Source of the DNA: Selaginella moellendorffii
Taxonomy: Eukaryota > Streptophyta > Lycopodiopsida > Selaginellales > Selaginellaceae
DNA: 64,000 nt
Assembly: GCF_000143415.4 (NCBI RefSeq)
Contig: NW_003314314.1
Location: 250,263 to 314,262, forward strand
Direction: 5' to 3'
Position numbers and translations under genes: made by a program. The notes beneath the pieces are model-generated. The model did no database searches, was not told where the DNA came from, and was given only the letters and a program-made list of their open reading frames with translations. This document shows positions 21,914 through 31,584 of the stretch, in pieces; position 1 is the stretch's first letter; each line of letters starts with the position of its first letter.

Positions 21914-23738
21914 TCACGAGAATTGCCTGATATTCGAGACAACAGATGATACCATCGTCCAAACTGCAAGGAAAAAAAATAAAAGAAGAGAAGTTTAGCT
22001 TCTTTTGTTCTTCGTTTTTTTCTTTTTTTTTTTTTGAGCTTACTATACACTCCAGCGGCGAGCCATTCGTTTGTGATCTTCACCCACACGCTCGCCCAAC
22101 CAACGTCGATGCTCCATCTGCGAAAGAGTTTTTAGTTTGGAGAGATTCACGACGTAACTTACTTGAGCATTGTTTGATGAAGGTTCCAGCCGACGAAGAG
22201 CATGGCGAAGTACATCGATCCCACTGCAAAGACGAAGTGGAAGAACCCGTAGCTGTATGGAACTCGCTTGATCTCTTGGTTTTCGGGATCGGGGGTCGGG
22301 TTTGCTGGCTGTTATTACAAAAACAAGTGAAAGAAGTCCGTGATTGAACTTTCTTACCACAAAGGGATTGGAGTCGGCTCCTGTAGAAAATGTGGCGAAA
22401 ACAATGGCGACGAGACCCATGAAGAAGCTCTGGGGGAGTAAAAGAGTGTGGTTTAGTCAGCGGAGAATAGCTTTAAACGTTTTTCTCATTACCAGCACAG
22501 TTAGAAGGTCCGCTTTCCCGGTTTGTCTCGGCCTTGTGTTGCACACTTCGGATCGCGGCTCGCTAAGTTTGCACTAAGTTAGTTCTCTATCTCCTTTAAT
22601 TTCTTGTTACCTCATAATGGCCGACCAGCACAGAAAAACAATGTATAGAGATATAAGGCCAGAAGTCATGAGCCCAGCGCTAACCTGCATACAAAATCAC
22701 GTAACTTGCGAAGTTAGTTTTTCCTACTTTTCACTTAACCGAAAACTTACTTTCGGGTGAAGAGAGATGAGCGTCATTGCTAGCAGCAAGACTAAAGTCC
22801 AGGAAATGAAGAAGATGTTGAGGCTGCACGATGGCTTGGGCGCAAACCAAACGTACATAATCACCAATCCAATAAGGCAGAAAACGTACGAAAGTGTAGT
22901 CACTATCAGCATTGGAAGAAAACTGGGAAAACGTAGACAAAGATGTCAAGTAACAATCAGCTTTCCGTGAAAGAAAACCATGACTTTACCAGCGCCGAGA
23001 ATTTTCGGGAGCAAGCCACTTTTCGTTCCACCAGTAAGCGAAATTCACTATGCTGAAAAGTTGTATGACGAGAAAAACTCTACACGCAGACAAAAACTTG
23101 ATCAGATCACGAGGTACTTCTCGTTTGGAACACATGAGAAAGAGGCTTACCCAGCACCGAATCTCGCAATTTCGCCTGGAAAAAAAGAAACCTCTGTCAC
23201 TCAAGGACGTGCATGATTCACGAAGCTTACCATATACTTTGATGATGGCTGGTGGAACGAAGAAAGGCAATATCATCAGCAAAATCCACAAGAGAAATTT
23301 CAAGGGCCACCACCCACAGTGCCACCCATCTCTCAGACCTCCAATTCTCGAAGTTCCTACTGTTGTGACGAACATGATCGCAAAAAACACCTGGTTGCAA
23401 AGAAACTTTTAAGGAACAAAGTAAGTTTTCAGCTATGGATAATTCAAGGATACGAAGCAGCCAAAACTTAGGCGAAGAACACCTTCCGAGGCCAAGCAAG
23501 TGTGGACTCCATAGCAGCCTTGAAAATCTGCCAGGAGAAAAGATGAGAAGCTCCTCATCGATCGATCAAAAGATCTTAAAAAAAGACTTTACTTACGCCG
23601 CAGTGTCCTGAATGCCTCTCTACTGTAGTCCCGGACGACCCACGCGATCAGATTTGTGAAAAGGAAGATGATCGCATAGATATATCGCGTGGGCATTTGG
23701 TTCGCTCCAGCGCACGAGCAGCAAAAACACCATGCCAT
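21914..23738 (-). CDS. Serine incorporator (SERINC/TMS) family membrane protein
   Basis: The start at 23738 gives a Cys-rich N-terminus (MAWCFCCSCAGAN) followed by YIYAIIFLFTNLIAWVVRDY, the plant SERINC opening. Later exons supply GLRDGWHCGWWPLKFLLWI, FAYWWNEKW, NSRRW, NIFFISWTLVLLL, CNTRPRQTG, and FFMGLVAIVFATFSTGADS. The end is WVKITNEWLAAGVY spliced to WTMVSSVVSNIRQFS and a stop at 21914. About ten hydrophobic segments fit the family. SERINCs are multi-pass Golgi/endomembrane proteins proposed to handle lipids or to assist serine-derived lipid synthesis. Plant members are little studied. Eight or more introns of 50-100 bp are visible. It is divergent with RNASEH2A, with 439 bp between start codons. 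Confidence 0.9.
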
Positions 23739-24139
23739 TGTTCTTGGAAGTGGAAAATAGCGAACAGGACCAAAAAAAATTCCCCTACAAACAATGAAAA
23801 ATCCTTCCCGAAGATCAAAGGCATGCCATGCAGCAGCTCACCAATTCGAGAATGTGGAGCTCCGCGCCGAATTCTCACCTCGCTCGATCGATTGTCACTC
23901 GCCCCGAAATATTCTCGAGCGCAATGGCCGATCGATCGCGCCGCGGCGGTAGCAATGCAGCGCCATCGCCTGATCGATCGATATCGAAACGCGCCGCCAA
24001 GCCTGCGCGAGCGCCTCCTCGCCCCGCCACGCCAAACAAGAAAGAAGCTAGACGACCAAGTAGTCCGTCCCATTAACGTTTTCCATCCAGCAAATAAACG
24101 ATTCCCTGGTAGTAGGGAGGTATATTCCTCGTTATGGGT

Positions 24140-24150
24140 TTTGGCGCGAA
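24140..24150 (+). promoter_or_regulatory. E2F-type site before RNASEH2A
   Basis: tttggcgcgaa fits the plant E2F consensus TTTSGCGC with two extra conserved bases. It lies 27 bp before the RNase H2A start codon and within the shared SERINC/RNASEH2A intergenic region. Confidence 0.6.
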
Positions 24151-24169
24151 GTTTGAATTTCTCATTCTC

Positions 24170-24177
24170 TAGGGTTT
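24170..24177 (-). promoter_or_regulatory. Telo-box touching the RNASEH2A start codon
   Basis: tagggttt is the exact complement of the plant telo-box AAACCCTA and ends at the base before the ATG. In plants telo-boxes accompany E2F or site II elements in genes for replication and translation. Confidence 0.55.
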
Positions 24178-25445
24178 ATGGCGGCGGCGTGGTGCTCCAC
24201 GCCGTGCGCCATGGGGATCGACGAGGCCGGGCGCGGCCCAGTTCTAGGTTTGTGCCAATCTTTCCTACTAGCGCTATGAATCGATCGAAATGCCGGCGAT
24301 CGTTTGGTTCTCTTCGACAGGGCCGATGGTCTATGGATGTGCTTACTGCGCTGTGGCGTACAAGGAGGAGCTAGCGAGCTTGAAATTCGCAGGTATGAGG
24401 TCTGGATTCTAGTTTCTCGCGCGATGGAGGTTGAGATTTTTCGTTTTTGGGTTTGCTTGGTGGTCAGATTCCAAGATATTGACAGAGGGAAAACGAGAAA
24501 GGCTTTTCGAGAGCTTGAAGGAGGACCCATCGATGGGTTGGGCCGTGGACGTCATTGATCCGCGGGACCTATCAGCTCAAATGCTACGCAGGCAACGCGC
24601 TCTCATACGACTTTCTTGAATTTCTTTTTTAATTTTTTTCCTTTGGTTGCTCCAGAGTAAAACGAAGCCTGAACGACATATCCTATGACTCAGCCATTGG
24701 TCTCATCAAGCTTGTTCTTTCCAGAGGCGTGCTACTTTCCGAGGTCATCCTTTCTTTCCCGAAAAAATCATACACTAACTTGCGAGATGCTTGAAAAAGG
24801 TCTATGTCGACACGGTTGGAGATGCCGAAAAATATCAAGCGAGGCTTTCCGAGCTTTTCCCGCACATAAAGTTCACAGTGGCTAAGAAGGCCGACAGCTT
24901 GTTTCCAATCGTGAGTGCCGCTAGCATCGCTGCGAAGGTACATACAAATCTAGTAGCTGTGTCCAATGTTTTTCTAAGTTTTTTTGTTTGCTTGAAGGTG
25001 ACAAGAGACCAAGCGCTGAAGTCATGGGTGATGGATGAGGCCGGCTGCGCGATATCAAGAAACTTTGGTTCCGGCTATCCAGGAGGTACTAGTTTTCTTG
25101 ACTGAGCGATATAAATACTTTTTGATTTTTTCCAGATCCTGAGACGAAGGCTTGGCTGGAGCAGCATATGGATGATGTATTTGGATTTCCATCGCTCGTG
25201 AGATTTAGCTGGGCCACCTGCAAGCCTCTCATCGCGGAAGGCGGTGTCCATGTTTACTGGTAAGAAACAAGCAGCCAAGCTATTTCCGAATTCTAAATTC
25301 TCGTTTGACATCTAGGGAGGCTGACGAAGACGATGACACCGCACTTGTGAAAAAGTCTCGATCTGCGCAAACGGAGTCGAGTGGAGCCCTGAGGCATTCC
25401 TTTTTCAGGTCAAGGCAGCTACAGCAAGTTACTACACGTCTTTAA
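24178..25445 (+). CDS. RNASEH2A: Ribonuclease H2 catalytic subunit A
   Basis: The ATG at 24178 opens an exon reading [12 protein letters not shown], completed by PMVYGCAYC in exon 2. Later exons give [61 protein letters not shown] and [12 protein letters not shown], and the C-terminus [14 protein letters not shown]. The four catalytic carboxylates of type 2 RNase H are present: Asp and Glu of DEAGRG, Asp of VDTVGD and Asp of KADS. The enzyme, with subunits B and C, removes ribonucleotides and RNA-DNA hybrids in the nucleus. Eight exons with short GT-AG introns are visible. The length is usual for plant RNASEH2A. E2F and telo-box motifs before the start suggest S-phase expression. Confidence 0.93.
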
Positions 25446-25648
25446 GAGCGAGCGAGGTACGCGTTTTTCTCCAAGCTTTCAAAAGAAAGTTACTGTCACT
25501 CTGATACTGCAGGCCACCTACAGCAGCAGTAGTCACGTAAAACTTGCAAAGGAGTTTGAAAACTTGGCTTCCAAGTGTACCAACATCACTTCCAAGCCAA
25601 GGAAGAGAGCTCCAGAAAAAAAAAGTAAGACAGGCTCTCTCTTTCGAT

Positions 25649-25987
25649 CTAATTCTTCTTGGTGGCTCTCTTCATTCTCGACGAAATCACTGCTCGCAGG
25701 ATCTTCACGTACCTCCTCAGCCTCTTTCGAAGCGCAAACCGGGTGCTGCTCTTGCCTCTCTGGTTTTCCTCCTTGCGAACAAAGCGGTAGCTCTTCAAGT
25801 ACGATCCCCTGGAGACAAATCCCTGCGACTCCCAAGAGAACTCATCGCTATCCTCTTCGTCCTCTCGATCACTACTGCCGCGACTGCCATTGCCGCGATC
25901 ACAGCTACTGGAACTGGAACTCATTCCCGAAAGAACACCGGAGCGATGCTTGGCTCCACGAATGCCATAGCAGATTGGGGTCATCAT
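25649..25987 (-). CDS. Possible small basic Ser-rich protein, unrecognised
   Basis: From the ATG at 25987 this frame reads MMTPICYGIRGAKHRSG, a Ser-rich run, an acidic run (SDREDEEDSDEF), then SWESQGFVSRGSYLKSYRF and a strongly basic C-terminus. The order acidic patch, RGSYLKSYxF, basic tail looks protein-like, and the frame lies between the 3' end of RNASEH2A and that of SCR. It could be a real small gene or part of a UTR. A competing frame of 224 codons on the plus strand (25564-26238) looks like its shadow. I cannot name a family. Confidence 0.35.
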   Translation of the reverse strand: MMTPICYGIRGAKHRSGVLSGMSSSSSSCDRGNGSRGSSDREDEEDSDEFSWESQGFVSRGSYLKSYRFVRKEENQRGKSSTRFALRKRLRRYVKILRAVISSRMKRATKKN

Positions 25988-26179
25988 CTCCACAGCTTCG
26001 AAAAGAAATAAAACCCCCGGCAAGAAAAATAAAACGCCTCCCTGTTCTTGCTTCCAAGCTCGAAACTTTTTTAAATGGTACGAATATTCCACCTGTGACC
26101 GGTCCAGAGCTCGAGTCTTGTCTCCAAAACTTTCCTGCCGCCATGAAGCGACCGTTGGTTGGTTCTTTTCTTTCGCGCT

Positions 26180-28384
26180 TTACGAGGAGCTCCACGCCGA
26201 GGCCGTCAAGAGGCACATGTCCTTCCAGGCGAGCTTGAGAAGCTCGCCATCCTCGACAAGCGCGAATCCTTCGCACGGGAACATCCCCAAAAGCAAGCTC
26301 GCCTGCGCGGACGCATTTCCCCCGAGCGCCACCGCTCGAAAGCCCGCTCGCTGGAACTCCTCCCTCCAGCTCCCAAACTTCTCCTCGCCAGTCCGGGCCG
26401 GCCCCCCAACAGCCAGGATGTTCTTGATCTCGCACGAGAGTAGCTGCTGCTCCACGACGTGCCGCTCGGTGTTGTCCTCGGGCAGGCTCGCCCCCAGCGA
26501 GTCGAAGAGCGCCGAATAGTAGTGTAGCGCCTCCACGAACCGGTGTAGAAACGAGCCCGAGTGGCTCAAGTCCTGCTCCACCGTGGTGATGATCTTGGGC
26601 CGGAGCTGGCGGAGGAGCGCCAGAGCTTTCACGTCGGAGCCAGTGATGTCGTAGAGCGAGTGGTGGAGGCAGTGCACGGCCAGAGCTTCGTTCCTCCGGA
26701 CCCCCAGCTTGAGAGGATCCAAGTTCCCGATCTTGTCAGCCACGCCGTGGAACTCGAACGGGAGTCCCAGCGACGCTGCGAACTCGGACAGCCTCTTCCC
26801 AGTTTGCTCTAGAGTGTCCGAGCACGCTCCAAGGCCTGTGAGCCGGACTCTCGGCGGACCCCGGGGCCTGGAAGCGAGGATGTGGAACAGAGCCGGCCAC
26901 TGTAGCCCCTGCATCACGTCCAAGTCGAGGATATGGACGCTGTCTTCCCCATCGAGAGCCTCGAGGATGGCCTGGTTTGCTGTGAAGTGCGAGAATTTCA
27001 CCAGCGGGCAGAGCGAGTTGAACACCTGGAACGCTGCGATGGTGTTCTTGCTCGAGACTTTGTGCATCTCCGGAATGAGAGGCGCATACACTCCCAGGCA
27101 CGAGTTCACCATCCGGGCGTTCATGGCTTCCGAGAAGTAGGCCGCCATCCTCTCCACCGAGTTCCCATACGGCGACGTGAGCTCGCTAAGTTGCGGGAGG
27201 AGAGCGTTGGCCTCTTCGAAGTTGTCCGCCGAGACCGCCTCGGCGCACTGCAGCAGAAGAGCCAGGAGCTGCAAGCCTTCGTCGTCCGAGGTAGCAGCAG
27301 CAGTGCTACTGCTCGGAGCCGCGACTGTTGGCGCAGGCGGCTTGATGACATTCCCTTGATCCTGTAAATTCCTATGAAGCTCGAACTGGTTGGCAGCAGC
27401 AGCAGCTGAGAAGTTTGTGTTCTCGGACGGTGAAGACGAGGATGAGTCGAGAGAAAGCTTCAGAACGTCTGGCCTGAGAGCGTCTGTTGTCTGGATGTGA
27501 GCAGCACCAACCGACGATGAGGACGAGGTGAGCATCGAAATCTCCATGCTGCTGTTGTTTAACACCGAGGTGGATGGCTTGTCCAGGCCGTAGAGTTTCG
27601 ACTTGATGACGCTCCCGACGTGAGGATTGCAGTGGGAGAGGTTCTCCAGGAGGAGCTGCATGATGTGTTCGATGGAAACTCCAGGCATGGTGTGGAGGAG
27701 ATCGTTGGCTATCGAGTCGAGCCAGGCTGCAACAGAGCTTTGATCCATGCTTTGCACGTCTGCTGCTATGAGTGAGTTCTCGGACTGATGCTGCGGTTGT
27801 TGCCGAAGCTCCAGCGGCTCAGTGTTGGTGGTGCTGTTTTTCATCGTCCAGGGAGGACTAGAATTCCTGCTCGAGTCCTCCGCAAGGCCGGGAATTGGGG
27901 CCGACGTCGACGATGCAAAGAGAGAGCCACTCAAACTCCGGAGAGGTGGAAAGCTCGAAAATTCCCAGCATGCTTCAGTACTATTGCCTTGCTGAAATCC
28001 CAATCCGGGACTTGCGAGCCACTTCATGGCAGTTGGAGATGGAGAGGCCATCAGACTGTCGCATAATCCCTTGGGACTTCCACTGGGTGTCCATCTCGGC
28101 GAACTCCCAAAGTCGAAGACGGATTGAGGCCCAACTTGTGCCAGAGGTGACTTCATCCTGCTGTTCAGCATACTTCTCGACTCACCTTCGATCAAACTCG
28201 CTGTGCTGCAACTGTATAGAGACTTGTCCGAGCTCACGTCCTGAGCCTCCGATTCCTCTTCCTCTTCTCCCTGTGGTGCAGACTCTCCATTATCTCCAAA
28301 GCCGTCATCCAAAACCTCTATGGGTTCCTCTCCGTGATCGATTCTGCTAGATTGAACTGCTTGTGCCGGTACGTATCCCACCAT
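26180..28384 (-). CDS. SCR: SCARECROW-type GRAS transcription factor
   Basis: A single-exon frame of 734 codons from the ATG at 28384. The N-terminal half is low-complexity, Ser/Gln-rich, with a motif [18 protein letters not shown]. The C-terminal GRAS domain (about residue 370 on) has [20 protein letters not shown] (leucine heptad repeat I), [20 protein letters not shown] (VHIID motif), [30 protein letters not shown] (PFYRE region), [20 protein letters not shown] and [12 protein letters not shown] (SAW). The wording [12 protein letters not shown] and [18 protein letters not shown] is that of SCARECROW rather than DELLA or SHR. SCR acts in the nucleus with SHR in ground-tissue asymmetric division and endodermis identity. 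A longer frame exists only with a non-ATG start. The ATG follows a good acceptor, so a 5' UTR intron is likely. Confidence 0.93.
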   Translation of the reverse strand: MVGYVPAQAVQSSRIDHGEEPIEVLDDGFGDNGESAPQGEEEEESEAQDVSSDKSLYSCSTASLIEGESRSMLNSRMKSPLAQVGPQSVFDFGSSPRWTPSGSPKGLCDSLMASPSPTAMKWLASPGLGFQQGNSTEACWEFSSFPPLRSLSGSLFASSTSAPIPGLAEDSSRNSSPPWTMKNSTTNTEPLELRQQPQHQSENSLIAADVQSMDQSSVAAWLDSIANDLLHTMPGVSIEHIMQLLLENLSHCNPHVGSVIKSKLYGLDKPSTSVLNNSSMEISMLTSSSSSVGAAHIQTTDALRPDVLKLSLDSSSSSPSENTNFSAAAAANQFELHRNLQDQGNVIKPPAPTVAAPSSSTAAATSDDEGLQLLALLLQCAEAVSADNFEEANALLPQLSELTSPYGNSVERMAAYFSEAMNARMVNSCLGVYAPLIPEMHKVSSKNTIAAFQVFNSLCPLVKFSHFTANQAILEALDGEDSVHILDLDVMQGLQWPALFHILASRPRGPPRVRLTGLGACSDTLEQTGKRLSEFAASLGLPFEFHGVADKIGNLDPLKLGVRRNEALAVHCLHHSLYDITGSDVKALALLRQLRPKIITTVEQDLSHSGSFLHRFVEALHYYSALFDSLGASLPEDNTERHVVEQQLLSCEIKNILAVGGPARTGEEKFGSWREEFQRAGFRAVALGGNASAQASLLLGMFPCEGFALVEDGELLKLAWKDMCLLTASAWSSS

Positions 28385-30096
28385 AGCTGAGCTTTCGAAA
28401 TGCTTTTTCTTTGTTCTTCCAGCAGGCACGGGCTACCGCCTACAGGCTCCGAACTTTAGAGACCTGTACTGGAGCTACGCTCCACCCAAGTATAGTATAG
28501 ACGAGTTTTTGTCTCAGATTATGCTTTCGAGGCTCGGGTTTCCTGTAGCGATGATCTGCAAAAGGATAATGTTGGTTTAGTCATGCCGTCAAGGAGTCGA
28601 TAGTGAAAATAAACAAGAGCGTATTAGACGTACCGCATGATGGTTATGTTCCTCACATGGTCCGATTCTCTGTCCGAGTACGCGGGCACGGGAAAGACAA
28701 CGTATATATGGTCGTATACTGGCCCTGGCTGAGCAGCGCGGGATAAAAAATATATGTAGCTCTCTTTTAGATTGATCAGAGCTTGTCGACTTGTGCTTCG
28801 TGGATGCTAAACTTGAGACACGAAGATCATTGAGCGCGGGCATCAGCTAGCTTTGCCGTAGCTTCTGATGGACAGCAAGCAAGGAGTTCTAGAAGATTAA
28901 ACATATAATACCACAACTTAGCTTACCTTAAGCTCGCTTCCCAGGACAAGAGATGGTAAGCCGTCTTTTCTGCTTTAGCAACAACACAGATGTCGCTTCA
29001 GTGGGACCTCCATCTCGATCTAAAAATCAGAATCGGATACCTTTCCTCTAGCGTGGCCGTGAACGCTTGTGTTCATACACGCTCCAGCCTTGTTTCGTCC
29101 GCGTCTGTTTCTCGGCAGTGGCCGGCAATAACGTGCGCATGTTCCAATGCCTGCATCACAAAGCACACATTTTTCTATAGGGAGGGAATAATTCAGCAAC
29201 AATTTGTCACATACCATTTTTTCTATTCCAGCACATTGGAAGGGAGCCTGTTACCGTCCCCGCCCAAGGCTCCATCGCATAAAACGGGATTTCCTGTCAC
29301 CAACAAGCCCAGCCAGAACAAAGGACAAGCGCGTATAAATTAGTGACAAAAGCACAAACTACCTCAGTCAATCCGTGTCAGACGACCGATCTTCACCACA
29401 GCTCCCGCGGAACACGGTGGAATCTACAGAAGACAGCAAGCAACAAGGCCATAACTACAAAAACCATCATCAGAAACAAATATTTCATCAGCAACTCGCT
29501 AAGATAAGAACAAAGACCAGCTCGGGGACAGAGAGCAGCAGCTTACCCAAGTAATAATCTGCGATGGGAATGTCAGAAATTCCTACAGCCTCGTGAACCA
29601 GGAAGAATAATTTTACCGAGAAACTCCTCAACTAAACTAAACGGGAATAGAAAAACCAGACAGAGGAAGGAGAAAAGACACATACTCGTTTTCGCAGATT
29701 GCCAGGAATCTCACAGATCCCTCCACCGTGTCACCATGTGGTAGTCTGTTAGCGACAGAGACAAGATCTAATTCGTCGGCCCTTTAGATACTGGGCACAT
29801 GGTGTGCTCAGAACTTTCTCCAGGTACTGCTTTGGCTGCCTCCAAAACACGAAAGCCACTGTCAGGTTTGTACAAATCCTCTAAAAGAAACAAGCGTACC
29901 TTTCCAATTCACTCCATACACGAACCACTCTTGCTGCATGAAACCAGTAAGCAAAGTTTTCAGACTGAACTCTAGAACTTTTGAGACTTGTCTTCCAGTT
30001 TGGAACTGAACGAAAAACACTTTGAAAATCGACGCTGCAGTTTGCTGTGTTAATATATGCATTGAAAGCATGCTGTTGGTATACCTGTATCGAATC
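28385..30096. other. Gene-poor interval upstream of SCR
   Basis: No convincing protein frame is seen. Scattered good splice signals on the minus strand (for example tttttctattccag-like and gtaagc sites) would suit a spliced 5' leader of SCR or the 3' UTR of the next gene. A stretch near 29880-30010 (minus) reads QEWFVYGVNWK between plausible splice sites and may be an extra exon of the 30097 gene. I found no tRNA or rRNA. Confidence 0.4.
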
Positions 30097-31533
30097 TCAA
30101 ATAACCTCCGGAGCGCGTTTGAATTCAACAATGTACTTGTACACTGTTATAGGCTTGTCAAACATACTAGAAAAATCCATGTCGAGCTTTTCTCCAGGAA
30201 CTTTATACATTGAGACGCGCTGCAATACCTGGGGTTCATAATATTTAATTGTCATCTGAGAGTTTTTAGTACCTGCATTGCGGTGACTGAACTTCCGTCC
30301 GGATCCCATTTATATCTTGTTATGTTGCGACTGGCCTGTCATAAGATTCCACGCCATTTTATCTCAGACCGAGCTAGAGAATGAATCACCTTAATTGAAG
30401 GCGGCCCGGGTTGATCACCCCTGTCAAATACCTGGGGACAATAAATGCAGATTAACGGTGTCGACAAAGCAGGAATAGACGAGTCACCTGTTTCGAGTAT
30501 TCGGATGTATCGAATTGACCAGCAGCTGACATTTCGAATGATCTTTTCGTAACAAGGTTCTCGATCTGCAAGAAACCTCACTGTGAAAAGTTTTCAGGAC
30601 GACTATTACCTTCAAACCCCCGGACAACACCAAGTTCAGTCGATTGGCATGTTCTGGATCCCATGACTTTTGCTCAATAACGTTCTTGCCGACGGTAGCC
30701 TCCACCAAAGACTAGAAACGAACGCGTTAGCTTCCAGTCCAGCCAGTATGCTACTTACAGTGGTGGTGAAGAGGCGGTCTCCTATGATATTTCCCTTGTA
30801 AGGCACAAACCGAGCTTGATATACCACCTTGCACGATGTATTTCTCGTCAGTAAAGTCATTCGAAAATCATAGAACCACTCACAGTGAGTCCAAGTTGCT
30901 TCCGAGAGGAATCAATGCTCCTTTTATCAGCTTTATCTTCGCCCTGGAGAGGAAAAAACGAACAAGATCGAAAAAGATTAAATAAATCCTTAGTATAACA
31001 CCTGAGGTGTCTCCACCGCTATCAGAGTAGAATAACAATTCCACAAGCCTTCAAAGAAACTGCGAAACAACCAGTGAGTAATGGACGAGAAGAAAAACGC
31101 AGCCTACTTTGGATAGTAGATATCTGGATCGCCAATCCCGAGAGTTCTAAGAAACGAATTTCCAGAAGTAGCCTCCTTTGCTGCTGTTCTAGCGGGAGCT
31201 ATGAAAATCGAAACTGGAAGGGCCAAAGAAAATCTTCTAGACAATACACGAGAATTTCTTTCGTGACACATGATCCTGCCACAAAACGGAACAAGAAAGA
31301 GAGAATCAACACAAACAACGATAACAGCCATGAAATCCAGACCTCTTGGATGCGAATGAGGCAGCGCCTGGAAAGAATGAAAACACTAAGAATGAGGAAT
31401 CAGTCTCTAGCGATGGAAGCTGACCGAAATTTTGCCACGGATGATGCTTGGATCTGGAATTCCTCCCTGCATTCTTCGCGGCGCCTCGATTGCATCCGCC
31501 AAAACCCGCCAAGCCCAGCTCACACTCGTTCAT
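30097..31533 (-). CDS. Chloroplast thylakoid-lumen-type protein of unknown function
   Basis: The start at 31533 gives a Ser/Arg-rich transit-like leader, then (after the first intron) a twin-arginine and hydrophobic segment SRRFSLALPVSIFIAPARTA followed by mature sequence. This is the layout of a Tat-type lumen-targeting peptide. The mature part has FLRTLGIGDPDIYYPK, FEGLWNCYSTLIAVETPQ, VVYQARFVPYKGNIIGDRLF, SWDPEHANRLNLVLSGGLK, LVTKRSFE, RNITRYKWDPDGS and VYKYIVEFKR, and stops at 30097. This order is that of an uncharacterised plant/cyanobacterial family, which I believe is DUF6816 (the number is from memory and uncertain). About ten exons. The start codon lies only 51 bp from the divergent REV1 start. 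Confidence 0.65.
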
Positions 31534-31548
31534 TCTCCGAAGCCCTAG

Positions 31549-31560
31549 TTTGGCGGGAAA
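31549..31560. promoter_or_regulatory. Canonical E2F site between REV1 and the thylakoid protein gene
   Basis: tttggcgggaaa matches the full E2F consensus TTTSGCGSGAAA. It sits 24 bp before the REV1 ATG and 15 bp before the divergent start codon. A telo-box-like gaaccctaa follows at 31566-31574. Confidence 0.7.
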
Positions 31561-31584
31561 GCCAAGAACCCTAATAGATAGAAA

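Noticed and set aside
25564-26238. 224-codon plus-strand frame between RNASEH2A and SCR
   Set aside because: Composition is Ser/Cys/His-rich without any domain, and it overlaps the 3' end of SCR. It looks like a shadow of the minus-strand frame.
28384-28429. Longer SCR start at 28429
   Set aside because: The codon there is GTG. The ATG at 28384 follows a splice-acceptor-like sequence and begins the protein better.
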